40,810 nt of DNA from DASZGI01 sp035938995 (GCF_035938995.1 NZ_DASZGI010000320.1:1-40810), one strand, 5' to 3'. Shown: positions 6,983-15,962, counted from the stretch's first letter. Numbers and translations: made by a program. The notes: generated by a model not told the origin, from the letters alone.

Positions 6983-8920
6983 TCAAGCCACTGCGCCCTG
7001 GTCGAGCCTGCGCACCGGTGCGTCCGGCGTCGTGCCGAACAGCTCCTCGAATGCCGCCGCGGCCGTCCGGCCTTCGTCCGTGGCCGGATCGAGCGGGTCG
7101 GCGGCGTGGAACTCGCCCGGCCAGTCCTCGACGGCCAGCGACAGCAGCGCCGGGCCGTCGCCAGCCGGGCGGTTGCGTTCGAGGATTCCCTCGATCCGGT
7201 TCGAGGCCAGATACCGGGTCCCGCCTGCGCTCCAGATCCGCAGCAGCAGGCGGCTGGTCTCCTGGCCGCAGCGCACGTCGGCGTACTGCATGCCGTCGAG
7301 TGGGCGGGCGGTACGCCACTGGTCCTCGAACTGCTTGTCGGCGAACTGGCCCAGCGGGGTGTCGCCGAAGATCTCCAGGTGCTTGACCCGCGAGGTGCGC
7401 CGCCGGTACGGCAGGAAGCCGAGCATCATCCGGTCGTCGACCTCGTGCACGCTGCAGTGCGGCAACCGGTCGTAGAGCCGCGCGTCGAGCACGCCCGGCA
7501 CGCCGTCCGCCTGCATCTTGCGCGCGATGCGCCGCAGTTCCCTGATATTCGCCTCGATCCTGGTCTCGAACACCGGGTCCTGGATCTCCGCCGCCCGCTC
7601 CAGCGCCGCCCGCGTAGTCGGCGCCAGCAGCAGCACCCGTACCCGCACGCCGCGGCTCAGCGCCCGCTCGATCGCGCGCGCGAACGCGGGACCGGCCTCG
7701 GCCATGAGCGTCGAGCTGGTGTCCATGAGCCGGATCGAGCGCCGCGCCCCGTCGATCCACTCCATCAGGATCCTGCTGGGCAGGCTCTCGTGCTCCTGCG
7801 GCCGGTCTACCGGTGTCACGTCTTCCGACCTGGGCCGCAGCAAATGGAACGCCGCATCGGGGCGCCGAGCGTACTTGGCGTAGTAGCTGGTCTCCAGCGC
7901 GGCGAGCACCGCGCCCTCGGTCATGGGTTCGGGCTCGAATACCCCGCTGCCGTGGTCCAGCGCGATCAGCAGCGCCGGGTTCGCATGGAGCGCCGCGTCG
8001 ACACGCTTCGAGATCACGTACGTCTCGCCGTCGGCGTCCACGAAGCGCACCAGCAGGGTCCGGGTCGCCCGGTCGTCGAGCACGTCGATCGGCAGCAGTT
8101 GCGGTACCGGCGCCGCGTCCGTCCAGATCGCCTCGAACTGGTCGTCCGCCTCCCGGCCGAGCTGGGACTTCTTGCCCATCTCCAGCTGCGTCGACTGGTC
8201 GGAGTAGTTGTGCGGCGGCAGGAACGCGAACAGCGCCCGGTCGTCCCACCCGTACAGCGCGAACGGCGCGGCGACCGAGTACAGCCGCAGCTCGAGCACG
8301 CCGTGCCGGTGGCCGTTGCCGGCCGCCAGGATCGCCCCGGCCAGCTCGCGGAAGTCGGCGATGTTCTCCTGGATCCGGTCGTTGATCCACAAACCGGGCA
8401 TGGTCTGGCGCAGCTGGAACTCGCGCAGCGCGGAAGCCCCGGTGTTCGGGCTCATCAGCAGTACTCTGATGTTCACGCCGCGGATCGCCGCGTCCCGCAG
8501 GGTCCTGATCGCGGCGTCCCGGTCGCTCGCGAACAGGCTGGAGAAGGTGTCCAGGATCCTGATCTCGCGGTTCGCGGCGTGCGCCCGGCGCAGGAACCAG
8601 CCGTAGTCCAGCCGCGGGTGCTGGACGATCTGCAGGGCCGCCGCCTGCCGCACGATCGGCTCGATCAGGAACAGCACGACCAGGCCGCCGATCAGGTCCC
8701 CGGACGAGTTGAGCAGGAAGTTGGGCCAGAACCCGGCTCGGAACCCAGTCGACCAGGAGGCCGCGGCGAGCCCCGCGATCAGTGCGATGAGCACGAGGAA
8801 GGCGGCCAGCCTGGACCGCCGGGACCACCACCCGGCCGGCAGCCGCCGGCGAGACCGGGACTGGGCGGGCTGCTGGTGCTGGGTCGTGACCAGCTCGTCG
8901 GGCGATTGCACAGCTGTCAC
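6983..8920 (-). CDS. Membrane protein with tandemly duplicated PLD-like regions
   Basis: 645 residues from GTG 8920, with GGGGAGG about nine bases upstream; a TTG 13 codons earlier is possible. Two membrane segments lie at about 37-55 and 69-92. The rest is a two-fold repeat: a phospholipase-D-like alpha/beta unit (about 119-269) plus a short beta domain (about 286-322), then the same pair again (about 395-540 and 554-597). Matching elements are RGVNIRVLLMSP with RGVRVRVLLLAP, QFEAIW with QFEDQW, and TRTLLVRFVDADG with TSRLLLRIWSAGG. The HxKxxxxD catalytic motif of true phospholipase D is not seen in either copy, so a binding or structural role is possible. Function unknown. It is convergent with the E1 beta gene. 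Confidence 0.7.
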   Translation of the reverse strand: MTAVQSPDELVTTQHQQPAQSRSRRRLPAGWWSRRSRLAAFLVLIALIAGLAAASWSTGFRAGFWPNFLLNSSGDLIGGLVVLFLIEPIVRQAAALQIVQHPRLDYGWFLRRAHAANREIRILDTFSSLFASDRDAAIRTLRDAAIRGVNIRVLLMSPNTGASALREFQLRQTMPGLWINDRIQENIADFRELAGAILAAGNGHRHGVLELRLYSVAAPFALYGWDDRALFAFLPPHNYSDQSTQLEMGKKSQLGREADDQFEAIWTDAAPVPQLLPIDVLDDRATRTLLVRFVDADGETYVISKRVDAALHANPALLIALDHGSGVFEPEPMTEGAVLAALETSYYAKYARRPDAAFHLLRPRSEDVTPVDRPQEHESLPSRILMEWIDGARRSIRLMDTSSTLMAEAGPAFARAIERALSRGVRVRVLLLAPTTRAALERAAEIQDPVFETRIEANIRELRRIARKMQADGVPGVLDARLYDRLPHCSVHEVDDRMMLGFLPYRRRTSRVKHLEIFGDTPLGQFADKQFEDQWRTARPLDGMQYADVRCGQETSRLLLRIWSAGGTRYLASNRIEGILERNRPAGDGPALLSLAVEDWPGEFHAADPLDPATDEGRTAAAAFEELFGTTPDAPVRRLDQGAVA

Positions 8921-9267
8921 GTCCCCCTGCCTCCCCTTTGCATCCCCTCGAATCCCCAAGCCACCCGTCGTCAGATGTTTGACGACCCTTCGTCAGGATG
9001 GCATAGCCGGGCACGGCGTGGGAGGGGAACTGACATGGTTTCAGCCACTCTCGGACTTCAACTCATTGTGCCCGAATGCGTACCCTGTGTAGTCGGCGAA
9101 ATCCGCTTCCCTTGCCACACGCGATGGAAACACCCTCGGGGTTCCGCCGGTGGTAAGGATGACCTTCCGCCATCGGGTGTCGAGCCGATACGGTTTCGGA
9201 CGGATGGACCCACACGTGTACATGCTCCGACTTGCGGGGTTGATTTAAGGGGGAGGACGGCGCGGCG
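8921..9267. other. Divergent intergenic region (347 bp)
   Basis: This separates the divergent PLD-like and LLM-class genes and must carry both promoters. The right half is less GC-rich than the flanks. A short palindrome ACACGTGT occurs near 9213. No convincing gene or RNA was seen. Confidence 0.5.
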
Positions 9268-10332
9268 GTGAGCGGCGGTCCGCAGGATTCGGCGCGGCGC
9301 GTCCCGGCTGCGGCCGGGGCGCACCCGCGGCTGCGCGTCGTGCCGCCGCCCGCGGTCCCCGCCCCGGTCAAAGCCGCCGAACTGGGCGTCCTGGTGGGCG
9401 CCCGCGCGGACGGCGACCCGGCCGAGGCCGAGCGGCTGGCCCGGCTGGCGGACAAGCTCGGCTACCGCGAGGTGATGCTCGGCGAGACCACCGGGCACGA
9501 CGCGTTCGCGCTCGGCGCCGCGCTCGGCCGCGGCCCCGCCGCCCTCTGCCTCGGACCGCTGCCGGCCGCGGTACGCGACCCGGTCACCGTCGCGCGCGGG
9601 GCCGCGTCCGTGGCGGCGCTGACCGGCCGCGCGGTCGGCATCGCCCTCGGCGCCTCGACCTCGGCCGTGGTCGAGGAGTGGCACGGGCGGCCCCGCGGCG
9701 TCCCGGCCACCGTCGTCGCCGAATCCGCGGCGGTGCTGCGCGGCTCCCGGCCCGGTGCCGGGCTGCTGGCCGGAGCGGAGGTCGACTTCGCCGGCGCGCT
9801 GGTGCACACCCGCGGCTTCACCGGCTCGCTGCCCCCGTCCAATGCCGAGCTGTCGGTGCTCGCCTTCGGGGCTGAGCTGACCGAAGTCGCGGTGGCGCGC
9901 GCCGACCGGCTCATCGTGCCGATCGGGACCGTCGAGCACTTGGCCCGGTTGCGCGGGCGCATGCAGCTGGCCGCCGAGCGTGCCGGGCGCCAGGCCCCCC
10001 GCCTGGCCGTGTGGGTTCCGGCCGCGGTGGACCCGGACGAGCAGGCGCGGCGCGAACTGCTGCGGGCGCTGGTGCCGTATCTGCGGGCGGCCGGGTTCGC
10101 GGGCATGTTCGCCGAGGCGGGTTTCAGCGAGCTGGTCCGCCTGGCCCGCTCGGGCGCCCACGTGCGGTCGGTCGTTGCCGCGGCTCCGCCCGAACTGCTG
10201 GATTCGGTCGCGGCGGTCGGTTCGGCCGCCTACGTGCGCGCCGCGCTGGCCGAGTACCGCGCGGTCGGCGTCGACGACGTGCTGGTCGTCCCGGACCGCG
10301 CCGACACCCTCGCCTCCCTCGCCGGAGCCTGA
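9268..10332 (+). CDS. LLM-class flavin-dependent oxidoreductase
   Basis: 354 residues; GTG start with GGAGG about 11 bases upstream. After a Pro/Ala-rich N-terminus of about 30 residues, the sequence follows a luciferase-like TIM barrel: ELGVLVGARADG, a leading helix (AERLARLADKLGYREVMLGE), RDPVTVARGAASVAALTGRAVGIALG, and the C-terminal YRAVGVDDVLVVP typical of F420/FMN-dependent members. It probably oxidises or reduces an organic substrate with F420 or FMN; the substrate is not predictable. It ends 15 bases from a convergent small membrane-protein gene. Confidence 0.8.
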   Translation: MSGGPQDSARRVPAAAGAHPRLRVVPPPAVPAPVKAAELGVLVGARADGDPAEAERLARLADKLGYREVMLGETTGHDAFALGAALGRGPAALCLGPLPAAVRDPVTVARGAASVAALTGRAVGIALGASTSAVVEEWHGRPRGVPATVVAESAAVLRGSRPGAGLLAGAEVDFAGALVHTRGFTGSLPPSNAELSVLAFGAELTEVAVARADRLIVPIGTVEHLARLRGRMQLAAERAGRQAPRLAVWVPAAVDPDEQARRELLRALVPYLRAAGFAGMFAEAGFSELVRLARSGAHVRSVVAAAPPELLDSVAAVGSAAYVRAALAEYRAVGVDDVLVVPDRADTLASLAGA

Positions 10333-10347
10333 CCGGCCGTCACCTGG

Positions 10348-10716
10348 TCACTCCTCGTCGCCCTTCGGGGGCGGCCACGGCGCCATCGGCAGCTCCGTGC
10401 CGTTCGAACCCGTCGGACGGGATCCGTTCGTGGCCTCGCCGTGCGCGCTCTCCTGCCGGGGGATCTGATACGGCCGCGAGAAGGGCCGGTGGCTGTGCGG
10501 CTCCTGCGGCGAATACGGCTGCGGCGGGTAGGTGTCGCGGCCGTTGCCCGCGCCGACCGCCGCCATCTTGCGCTCGCGCCGGGCGACCTTGCGCTCCGTG
10601 CGCCGGACCGTGAGCAGCGTCAGGGCGAGGACGAGGGCGAACGAGCCGCCGGCTCCGGCGGCGATGATCAGCCCGGTGGCCGCGCCGTCGGACAGCGCCG
10701 CGATCTGCGGGTCCAT
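10348..10716 (-). CDS. Small single-pass membrane protein with Pro-rich tail
   Basis: 122 residues; start ATG 10716 has AAGGAGG five bases upstream. An N-terminal ectodomain of about 10 residues (MDPQIAALSDG) precedes one Gly/Ala/Leu-rich membrane helix (about 12-36). A basic patch RRTERKVARRERK then leads into a Pro/Tyr/Ser-rich, probably disordered cytoplasmic tail ending PMAPWPPPKGDEE. The positive-inside rule fits N-out/C-in. No family recognised. It is divergent from the reductase fusion, from which it is separated by about 165 bp. Confidence 0.75.
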   Translation of the reverse strand: MDPQIAALSDGAATGLIIAAGAGGSFALVLALTLLTVRRTERKVARRERKMAAVGAGNGRDTYPPQPYSPQEPHSHRPFSRPYQIPRQESAHGEATNGSRPTGSNGTELPMAPWPPPKGDEE

Positions 10717-10880
10717 CGCACCCTCCTTCTCCCGGGACTGCGGGCCCGGCGTACCCGGATGGTGCCCGCACCGGGGAAGACGAACCACGGCACCGAATGG
10801 TGGCATCCGGCCGACCCCGCGCGCCCTGAAGGAGGTACTTTCGAGATAAACATCCGTAATTGTCCAGAGAGGCGAGGGCC

Positions 10881-12641
10881 ATGGCTGAGAACGCGCGCAT
10901 CCCCGCGGTGCTGCTCGCCGACCCGGACCCGGTGCGGCGCGACGAGACCGTCGACAGCCTGCGCGTCCACCTGGGCGTCGGCTGCCGGGTCATCGGCACG
11001 GGCGGCCTGCGCGAGGCCGCCGACGTGCTGGCGCACCTGACCGGCGAGGGTACGGCCGTGGCGCTGGCCGTCGGGGTGCACCGGCTGCCCGACGGGACCG
11101 GCGTCGAGCTGTTCGGCCACATCCGCGCAGCCTCTCCGGCAACCAAGCGGATCCTGCTGACCACGATGGACCAGGCCGACGCCGCGCTTCAGGCCATCAG
11201 CCAGTCCCAGGTCGATCAATACGTGGTGCTGCCCGCCTACCCGCTCGAGGACCGCCTCTTCCCCCTGATCGACGACCTGCTCGCCGACTGGTTCGCGCAG
11301 CACTCCGCCGCGCAGGTCGGGGTGACCGTGCTCGGGCACCGCTTCTCCGCCACCTCCTACCTGGTCAAGGACTATCTCGCGCGCAGCCTCGTCCCGTTCA
11401 CCTGGTTCGACCTGGCCGACGACCCGGAGGCGCAGAGCCTCGCCCGCGACCTGAACCTGCCGCACCCGGCGCCCACGACCGTCCTGCTCGACGACGGCCG
11501 GGCGCTGTACGACCCGACGATCGCCGAGCTCGCCGCGGCCCTGGGCCTCACCCAGGAAGCCACGCGAGACCAGTACGACCTGGTGATCGTCGGCGGGGGA
11601 CCGGCCGGGCTGGCCGCGGCCGTATACGGGGCCTGCGAGGGCATGTCGGTGGTCGTGATCGAGGACGACTGCCCCGGCGGCCAGGCGGGGACGACCGTCC
11701 ACGTCGACAACTACCTCGGCTTCCCGGCCGGGCTCAGCGGCGCCGACTTCGCGCACCGCGCCCTCGCCCAGGCCCGGCGGCTCGGCGTGGAGTGGTGCAG
11801 CGCGAAGGTCGCCACCGGCTTGCTGCCCCAGGCGGGCGCCCACCGGGTCGTGCTCGACGACGGAAAGGCGGTGGTCGGCCGCGCGGTGTTGGTCGCCACC
11901 GGCATGACCTGGCGCAGGCTGGACGCGCCCGGTGTCGACGACCTGGTCAACGCCGGGGTGTACTACGGAACCTCGGTCGCCGAGGCCAAGCAGACCGCGG
12001 GCGAGGACGTGGTGATCGCCGGGTCCGGGGACGCGGCAGGCCGCGCGGCGCTGCGGTTCGCCGAGCACGCCCGCTCGGTGACGATGGTCGTGGCCGAGGC
12101 GACGCTCGGCGAGGCCGCGCTCTCGGAGCGGCTGGCCCGACAGGTCGAGGCGCACGAGCGGATCACCGTGCGATGCGGTACCGAGATCGGCGAGGCGCGC
12201 GGCTACGGACGCCTGGAGAAGGTCGTGCTCCTGGACACGGCTAAGGGCACCACCGACGTGATCGCCGCGGGCAGCCTCTACGTGCTGATCGGCACGGTCC
12301 CCTTCTCCGGCTGGGTGAGGGACGTCGTGGGTCTGGACGAGTTCGGCTTCGTGCTGACCGGCACCGAGGTCGTCCGCCGCCCCGAGCTGCTGCCCACGGC
12401 CTGGTCGGTGGACCGCCCACCGCTGCTCACCGAGACCTCCGTACCCGGCGTGTTCGCGGCCGGCGATGTGCGCGCCGGATCGGTGAAGCGGATCGGCTCG
12501 GCGGTCGGCCAGGGCGCCGTCGCGGTAGCCGCGATCTCGCAGTACCTTGACACCCTCGGCGACGACGAGCGGCCGCTCGGCCTCGACGAGTTCGACCTTC
12601 CGCCGCGCGAGCAGCCGAGCGAGGAGATCGACGAGGACTGA
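10881..12641 (+). CDS. Pseudoreceiver / glutaredoxin-like / thioredoxin-reductase-like fusion
   Basis: 586 residues; ATG 10881, with a GAGG-type site upstream; an in-frame TTG at 10860 is less likely. Domain 1 (about 8-130) has a response-regulator fold with the acidic start LLADPDP. The phosphoacceptor position reads AVGVHRLPD with no Asp, and the usual KP motif is LP (about 117), so phosphorylation is unlikely. Domain 2 (about 145-222) resembles a thioredoxin/glutaredoxin fold without a CxxC. Domain 3 (about 232-560) is a FAD/NAD(P)-binding reductase with VIVGGGPAG (235-243), AGSGDAAG for the second dinucleotide site and a C-terminal AAGDVR. The CATC active site of thioredoxin reductases is replaced by GTSVAEA. 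Fused response-regulator/thioredoxin-reductase proteins are a known family of unknown physiological role. Confidence 0.85.
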   Translation: MAENARIPAVLLADPDPVRRDETVDSLRVHLGVGCRVIGTGGLREAADVLAHLTGEGTAVALAVGVHRLPDGTGVELFGHIRAASPATKRILLTTMDQADAALQAISQSQVDQYVVLPAYPLEDRLFPLIDDLLADWFAQHSAAQVGVTVLGHRFSATSYLVKDYLARSLVPFTWFDLADDPEAQSLARDLNLPHPAPTTVLLDDGRALYDPTIAELAAALGLTQEATRDQYDLVIVGGGPAGLAAAVYGACEGMSVVVIEDDCPGGQAGTTVHVDNYLGFPAGLSGADFAHRALAQARRLGVEWCSAKVATGLLPQAGAHRVVLDDGKAVVGRAVLVATGMTWRRLDAPGVDDLVNAGVYYGTSVAEAKQTAGEDVVIAGSGDAAGRAALRFAEHARSVTMVVAEATLGEAALSERLARQVEAHERITVRCGTEIGEARGYGRLEKVVLLDTAKGTTDVIAAGSLYVLIGTVPFSGWVRDVVGLDEFGFVLTGTEVVRRPELLPTAWSVDRPPLLTETSVPGVFAAGDVRAGSVKRIGSAVGQGAVAVAAISQYLDTLGDDERPLGLDEFDLPPREQPSEEIDED

Positions 12642-12678
12642 TCGCGAAGCAGCCCTGCTCGACTCACCTGACTTCCCC

Positions 12679-14049
12679 TCACGCACCTTCACACGGCGAC
12701 GCGACCCCCGCTCCCGGCCCCGCGAAGTCCGGCAGCCCTCGGGGATCGTCCACCGGTGCATAGCGGCCGTCGCGCACCTCATACTGATGATCCGGTCTGC
12801 AGCGCAGCAGCTGTTCGAGCGCTGCGACCAGCCGGTCCACGTCCGCGAGCGTCGACCCGACGCCGAACGAGGCACGCACGGCGCCGTCTCGGCCGAGCCT
12901 GAGCCGGGCCAGCAGCGGATGCGCGCAGAATCGGCCGTCGCGCACGCCGATCGCGTGCTCCGCGGACAGATACGCGGCGACCAGTCCCGCGTCGTATCTC
13001 GCGACGGTGAAGGCGACGACCCCGATGGCCTCCTCGGCATCAGGCCAAATTTTCAGAACACTGATCTCCGCGTACTGTGCCAGTCCGACGAGCAGCCGCT
13101 CCCGCAGCGCCGTCTCGTGCGCCTCGACCGCCGCGCCGCCGGCCTCGGCCAACGTTTCGCAGGCCTTTGCCAGCGCGGCCGCCCCGAGCACGTTGGGCGT
13201 GCCCGCCTCGTGCCGCGCGGGCGCCGCCGCCCAATCAGTGCTCTGCGTCGTCACCTCACGCACCGCACCGCCACCGGCAAGGTACGCCGGTGCGGCGTCC
13301 AGCCAGTCTCGGCGTCCCACCAAAACCCCGGCCCCATACGGCGCGTACAGCTTGTGCCCGGAGAACGCGAGGTAGTCCACGCCCCAGTCGGCCAGCGAGA
13401 TCCGGCGGTGCGGAGCCAACTGCGCCGCGTCCACGGCGACCCGGGCCCCGTGCCGATGCGCGATCGCGGCGATCTCCCGGACCGGGAGCACCTCGCCGGT
13501 CACGTTGGACGCTCCGGTGACGGCCACCAGCGCGGTCGGCGTCAACCGAAGCGCGTCGTCCAAGTCCCGCAGCGTCTCGCGCAGCGTCGGAGCGGCTTCC
13601 AGAACCACGTCACCGCGCCGCTGCCAGGGCGTCAGATTCGCATGGTGCTCGATGTCGAGGTAAAGCACTGATCCGCCCGAGGGCACCGCAGACGCGAGCA
13701 GGTTCAGCGCATCGGTCGTGTTGCGCACGAACACCACCACGTCGTCCGGCCGGGCGCCGACGAACCGGCCGACGCAGGCGCGCGAGTTCTCCAGCAGCGC
13801 CGTGGACACCTGCGAGGCATAGCCCGCGCCGCGATGGACCGAGGCGTAGTACGGCAACGCCGTGGCCAGATGCGAGGCGACAGTGCCCAAGGCAGGAGCC
13901 GAAGCGGCGTAGTCCAGGTTCGCGTAGCGCAGGCTCCCGCCGGTCACCAGCGGAACCTGCAGATCCGCGCCGACCACGGGACACAGCGCCTGGCCACCGG
14001 CCGACGCGTCAGCAGCGAAAACAGCAGTCGTAGACGTGCGAGTAGACAC
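12679..14049 (-). CDS. Cysteine-desulfurase-like class V aminotransferase
   Basis: 456 residues from GTG 14049, chosen because the frame upstream of it overlaps the riboswitch and GAGGGG lies about four bases before it. It is a PLP enzyme of aminotransferase class V: the Schiff-base lysine is in AFSGHKLYAPYGAG (Lys about 233), VAVDAAQLAPH holds the PLP Asp, and GRFCAHP (Cys about 375) aligns with the catalytic-Cys loop of SufS-type desulfurases. The likely reaction is removal of sulfur from cysteine or a related C-S cleavage. An upstream SAM-IV riboswitch indicates a role in sulfur or methionine supply that is shut off when SAM is abundant. It is convergent with the reductase fusion. Confidence 0.85.
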   Translation of the reverse strand: MSTRTSTTAVFAADASAGGQALCPVVGADLQVPLVTGGSLRYANLDYAASAPALGTVASHLATALPYYASVHRGAGYASQVSTALLENSRACVGRFVGARPDDVVVFVRNTTDALNLLASAVPSGGSVLYLDIEHHANLTPWQRRGDVVLEAAPTLRETLRDLDDALRLTPTALVAVTGASNVTGEVLPVREIAAIAHRHGARVAVDAAQLAPHRRISLADWGVDYLAFSGHKLYAPYGAGVLVGRRDWLDAAPAYLAGGGAVREVTTQSTDWAAAPARHEAGTPNVLGAAALAKACETLAEAGGAAVEAHETALRERLLVGLAQYAEISVLKIWPDAEEAIGVVAFTVARYDAGLVAAYLSAEHAIGVRDGRFCAHPLLARLRLGRDGAVRASFGVGSTLADVDRLVAALEQLLRCRPDHQYEVRDGRYAPVDDPRGLPDFAGPGAGVASPCEGA

Positions 14050-14119
14050 GACACCCCTCACGGGTCCGGGAACCCGCCGAAGTGCCGAAGAACGACCACG
14101 ACCGAGGCGGATCCGCGCT

Positions 14120-14224
14120 TGCCGCGCGGCTCCCGCGCGACCCGGTCTCCGTCCGGGGCACCCCATCGCGGTGGAAGGGTTGCCGGCCAGCAAGCCGGGG
14201 CTTCGCGCTGGCACTCATGACCTT
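14120..14224 (-). promoter_or_regulatory. SAM-IV riboswitch
   Basis: Read on the minus strand, this holds the conserved SAM-IV core: GGTCATGAGTGCCAGC, AAGCCCCGGCTTGCTGG, CCGGCAACCCT, CCACCGCG, TGGGGTGCCCCGG and a closing GACC (14144-14147) that pairs with the opening GGTC (14219-14222) as P1. A perfect CGCGCGG/CCGCGCG hairpin follows (14123-14139). The remaining 70 bases to the GTG start form the expression platform; no U-run terminator is seen, so control may act on translation (inference). The aptamer senses S-adenosylmethionine. Confidence 0.9.
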
Positions 14225-14295
14225 GGACCGGAGGCTAGCACACGCCGCCGGGACCCCCGCAACCGCGTTCCGCCATCCGGCCGCCCATCCACAAG

Positions 14296-14334
14296 ACCGG
14301 AGCGGCCGCGCCCAGCGTGCGCGGCCGCTCCGGT
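14296..14334. terminator. Strong inverted repeat (16-bp stem), probable terminator of the GH16 gene
   Basis: ACCGGAGCGGCCGCGC and its exact complement flank a 7-base loop. It lies about 100 bases past the GH16 stop and ahead of the riboswitch, so it would insulate the desulfurase unit from GH16 read-through. No U-run follows, as is common in high-GC actinobacteria. Confidence 0.65.
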
Positions 14335-14401
14335 TACCGCTCCACTCCAGATGGGCCGGGGACGGGCGGCGCCCCGCCCCCGGCCCGGTTCGGTGAGCCG
14401 T

Positions 14402-14419
14402 GATCGCCGAGCGGCGATC
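14402..14419. terminator. Short hairpin just after the GH16 stop
   Basis: GATCGCC and GGCGATC pair around a 4-base loop, 12 bases downstream of the GH16 stop codon on the minus strand. It probably acts with the larger hairpin at 14296. Confidence 0.45.
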
Positions 14420-14431
14420 GCCGGCTGTGTA

Positions 14432-15913
14432 TCAGTGCGGCGGGAAGCTGAAGTAGTGCAGGCTGACGTACGGCGGGTTGCCGCCGGCGCCGGACTGGAA
14501 CTCCAGATAGACGTTGTGCACGCCCGTGGTCTGGGTGATGTTCGCCGGGATGGTGCGCCAACTCGACCAGCCGCCGGTGTTCGCGATGGCGAAGTTGCCG
14601 ATCGGCGCGTTGTTCGGGTTGTCCAGCACCACGTTCACCAGGCCGCTGACGCCGCCGGCCGCCCCGGAGGCCACCCGGGCGTCGAACTGGCTCGACCCGG
14701 AGCCGAAGTTGATGCCGTTGTACTCCAGATACTTCCCGTTACTCAGCTGCGCGGCCTGGTTGCCGTCCACGCCGGCCGGGTTCGAGTCGCCCGTGGCCGG
14801 GGTCACCGTCACCCCGCCCTGCGAGGAGTTGAAGCAGTCCGCTGAGATATTCGACGTGGCCGTGGTCGTGCACGACGGGCCGCCGCCACCACCGCCGCTG
14901 GACGACGGACTCGGCGACGGCGACGCGGAAGCCGAGGCACTGGTCGATGCGCTCGGGGAGGTGGTCGCGCCGGTGGTCTCGTAGACCGCGACGTAGTCCA
15001 CGCTCATCCCGGCGCCCGACGAGGTGGCGCCGCTGGGTGAGCTGCAGCCGCAGATCGCGTTCGGGTACGCGCCGCCCATGGCGAGGTCCAGGATGACGAA
15101 GAAGCCGTGGTCGACGGCGTTCGCCCAGGTGGTGGCGTCGACCTGGCTCTGGTTGACGGTGAACTGCAGCCCGCCGTCGGTGTAGAAGCGCAGTTGCTCG
15201 GCGCCGGCGTGGGTGCGGTCCACGATGACCGAATAGGTGTGGTAACCGGTCTGGCAGCCGCCGCAGGACAACAGCCCGCTGCTGATGCCGGTGGTCTCAT
15301 TGCAGGGGCCGCCGGGGTCGACACCGCAGTGGAAGGTGTGTGAGACCTCGCTCAGCGCATTGACATCCTCCATGATGTCGAGTTCGCCGATGCTCGGCCA
15401 GTTGGTCGCCCCGACCGGACGGGCGGCCGCGCCCATGGCCCAGAACGCCGGCCAGTAGCCGAGGCCGTTGCCGGGGTTGGGCTGCTCGATCGAGGCGGTG
15501 ATCTCCATCTCGCCGCCGACCGGCGCGGCGAAGTCGGTGCGCTGGGTCTCCACCCGGCCCGAGGTCCACGCCCCGCCGTTGTTGAGAGGCTTGATGACCA
15601 GGTGGCCGTTGCCGTCCTGGTAGACGTTGGCGGTGGAGTTGGTCATCGTCTCCACCTCGCCGGTGCCCCAGTTGCCGGCGCCGCCCGGGTAGCTGGTGCC
15701 GAGGTCGTAGAGCCAGTTGGCGGTGTTCAGGCCGGACCCGGCGGGACCGTTGAAGTCGTCGCTGAAGACGGTGGTCCAGCCGGGCGGCGGGGCGGGCACT
15801 GCGGCCGAGGCGGCCCCAGGCGTCGCTACCACGGTGAGAACTGCGGCGATCGGAGCGATCGCAGCGACGATCGCCAGTACCACACGGCGTCGTCCTTGTG
15901 CAGGTTGCAGCAT
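14432..15913 (-). CDS. Secreted GH16 endo-beta-1,3-glucanase (laminarinase-like) with C-terminal CBM6-like module
   Basis: 493 residues; ATG 15913 with GGAG five bases upstream. A Sec signal peptide (about 1-37, RRR then hydrophobic core, cleavage near ASA-AVP) precedes a GH16 domain (about 44-312). The catalytic motif GELDIMED places the nucleophile at Glu177 and the acid/base at Glu182. An Ala/Ser/Thr/Pro linker with a Gly run (about 315-347) leads to a beta-jellyroll carbohydrate-binding module (about 350-493), CBM6-like, with FDARVASG and WSSWRTIPANI. It would hydrolyse beta-1,3-glucans such as laminarin, curdlan or fungal wall glucan outside the cell. Two palindromes upstream suggest sugar-responsive control. 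Confidence 0.9.
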   Translation of the reverse strand: MLQPAQGRRRVVLAIVAAIAPIAAVLTVVATPGAASAAVPAPPPGWTTVFSDDFNGPAGSGLNTANWLYDLGTSYPGGAGNWGTGEVETMTNSTANVYQDGNGHLVIKPLNNGGAWTSGRVETQRTDFAAPVGGEMEITASIEQPNPGNGLGYWPAFWAMGAAARPVGATNWPSIGELDIMEDVNALSEVSHTFHCGVDPGGPCNETTGISSGLLSCGGCQTGYHTYSVIVDRTHAGAEQLRFYTDGGLQFTVNQSQVDATTWANAVDHGFFVILDLAMGGAYPNAICGCSSPSGATSSGAGMSVDYVAVYETTGATTSPSASTSASASASPSPSPSSSGGGGGGPSCTTTATSNISADCFNSSQGGVTVTPATGDSNPAGVDGNQAAQLSNGKYLEYNGINFGSGSSQFDARVASGAAGGVSGLVNVVLDNPNNAPIGNFAIANTGGWSSWRTIPANITQTTGVHNVYLEFQSGAGGNPPYVSLHYFSFPPH

Positions 15914-15950
15914 CTTTGCTCCTGCGTAGGTAAAGGGGAAACGCCGCGCC

Positions 15951-15962
15951 GTAAACGTTTCC
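15951..15962. promoter_or_regulatory. LacI-type operator candidate upstream of the GH16 gene
   Basis: GTAAACGTTTCC has a perfect AAACGTTT core, the kind of CG-centred palindrome bound by LacI-family sugar regulators. It lies 38-49 bases upstream of the glucanase start, where a repressor would block transcription. The regulator gene is not in the window. Confidence 0.45.

Noticed and set aside
9041..9223. A 60-codon open frame in the 8921-9267 gap
   Set aside because: No ribosome binding site, no codon bias and no recognisable motif.
14050..14214. N-terminal extension of the desulfurase-like protein
   Set aside because: This stretch is the SAM-IV riboswitch and its expression platform, and the extra residues are Arg/Gly-rich with no similarity.
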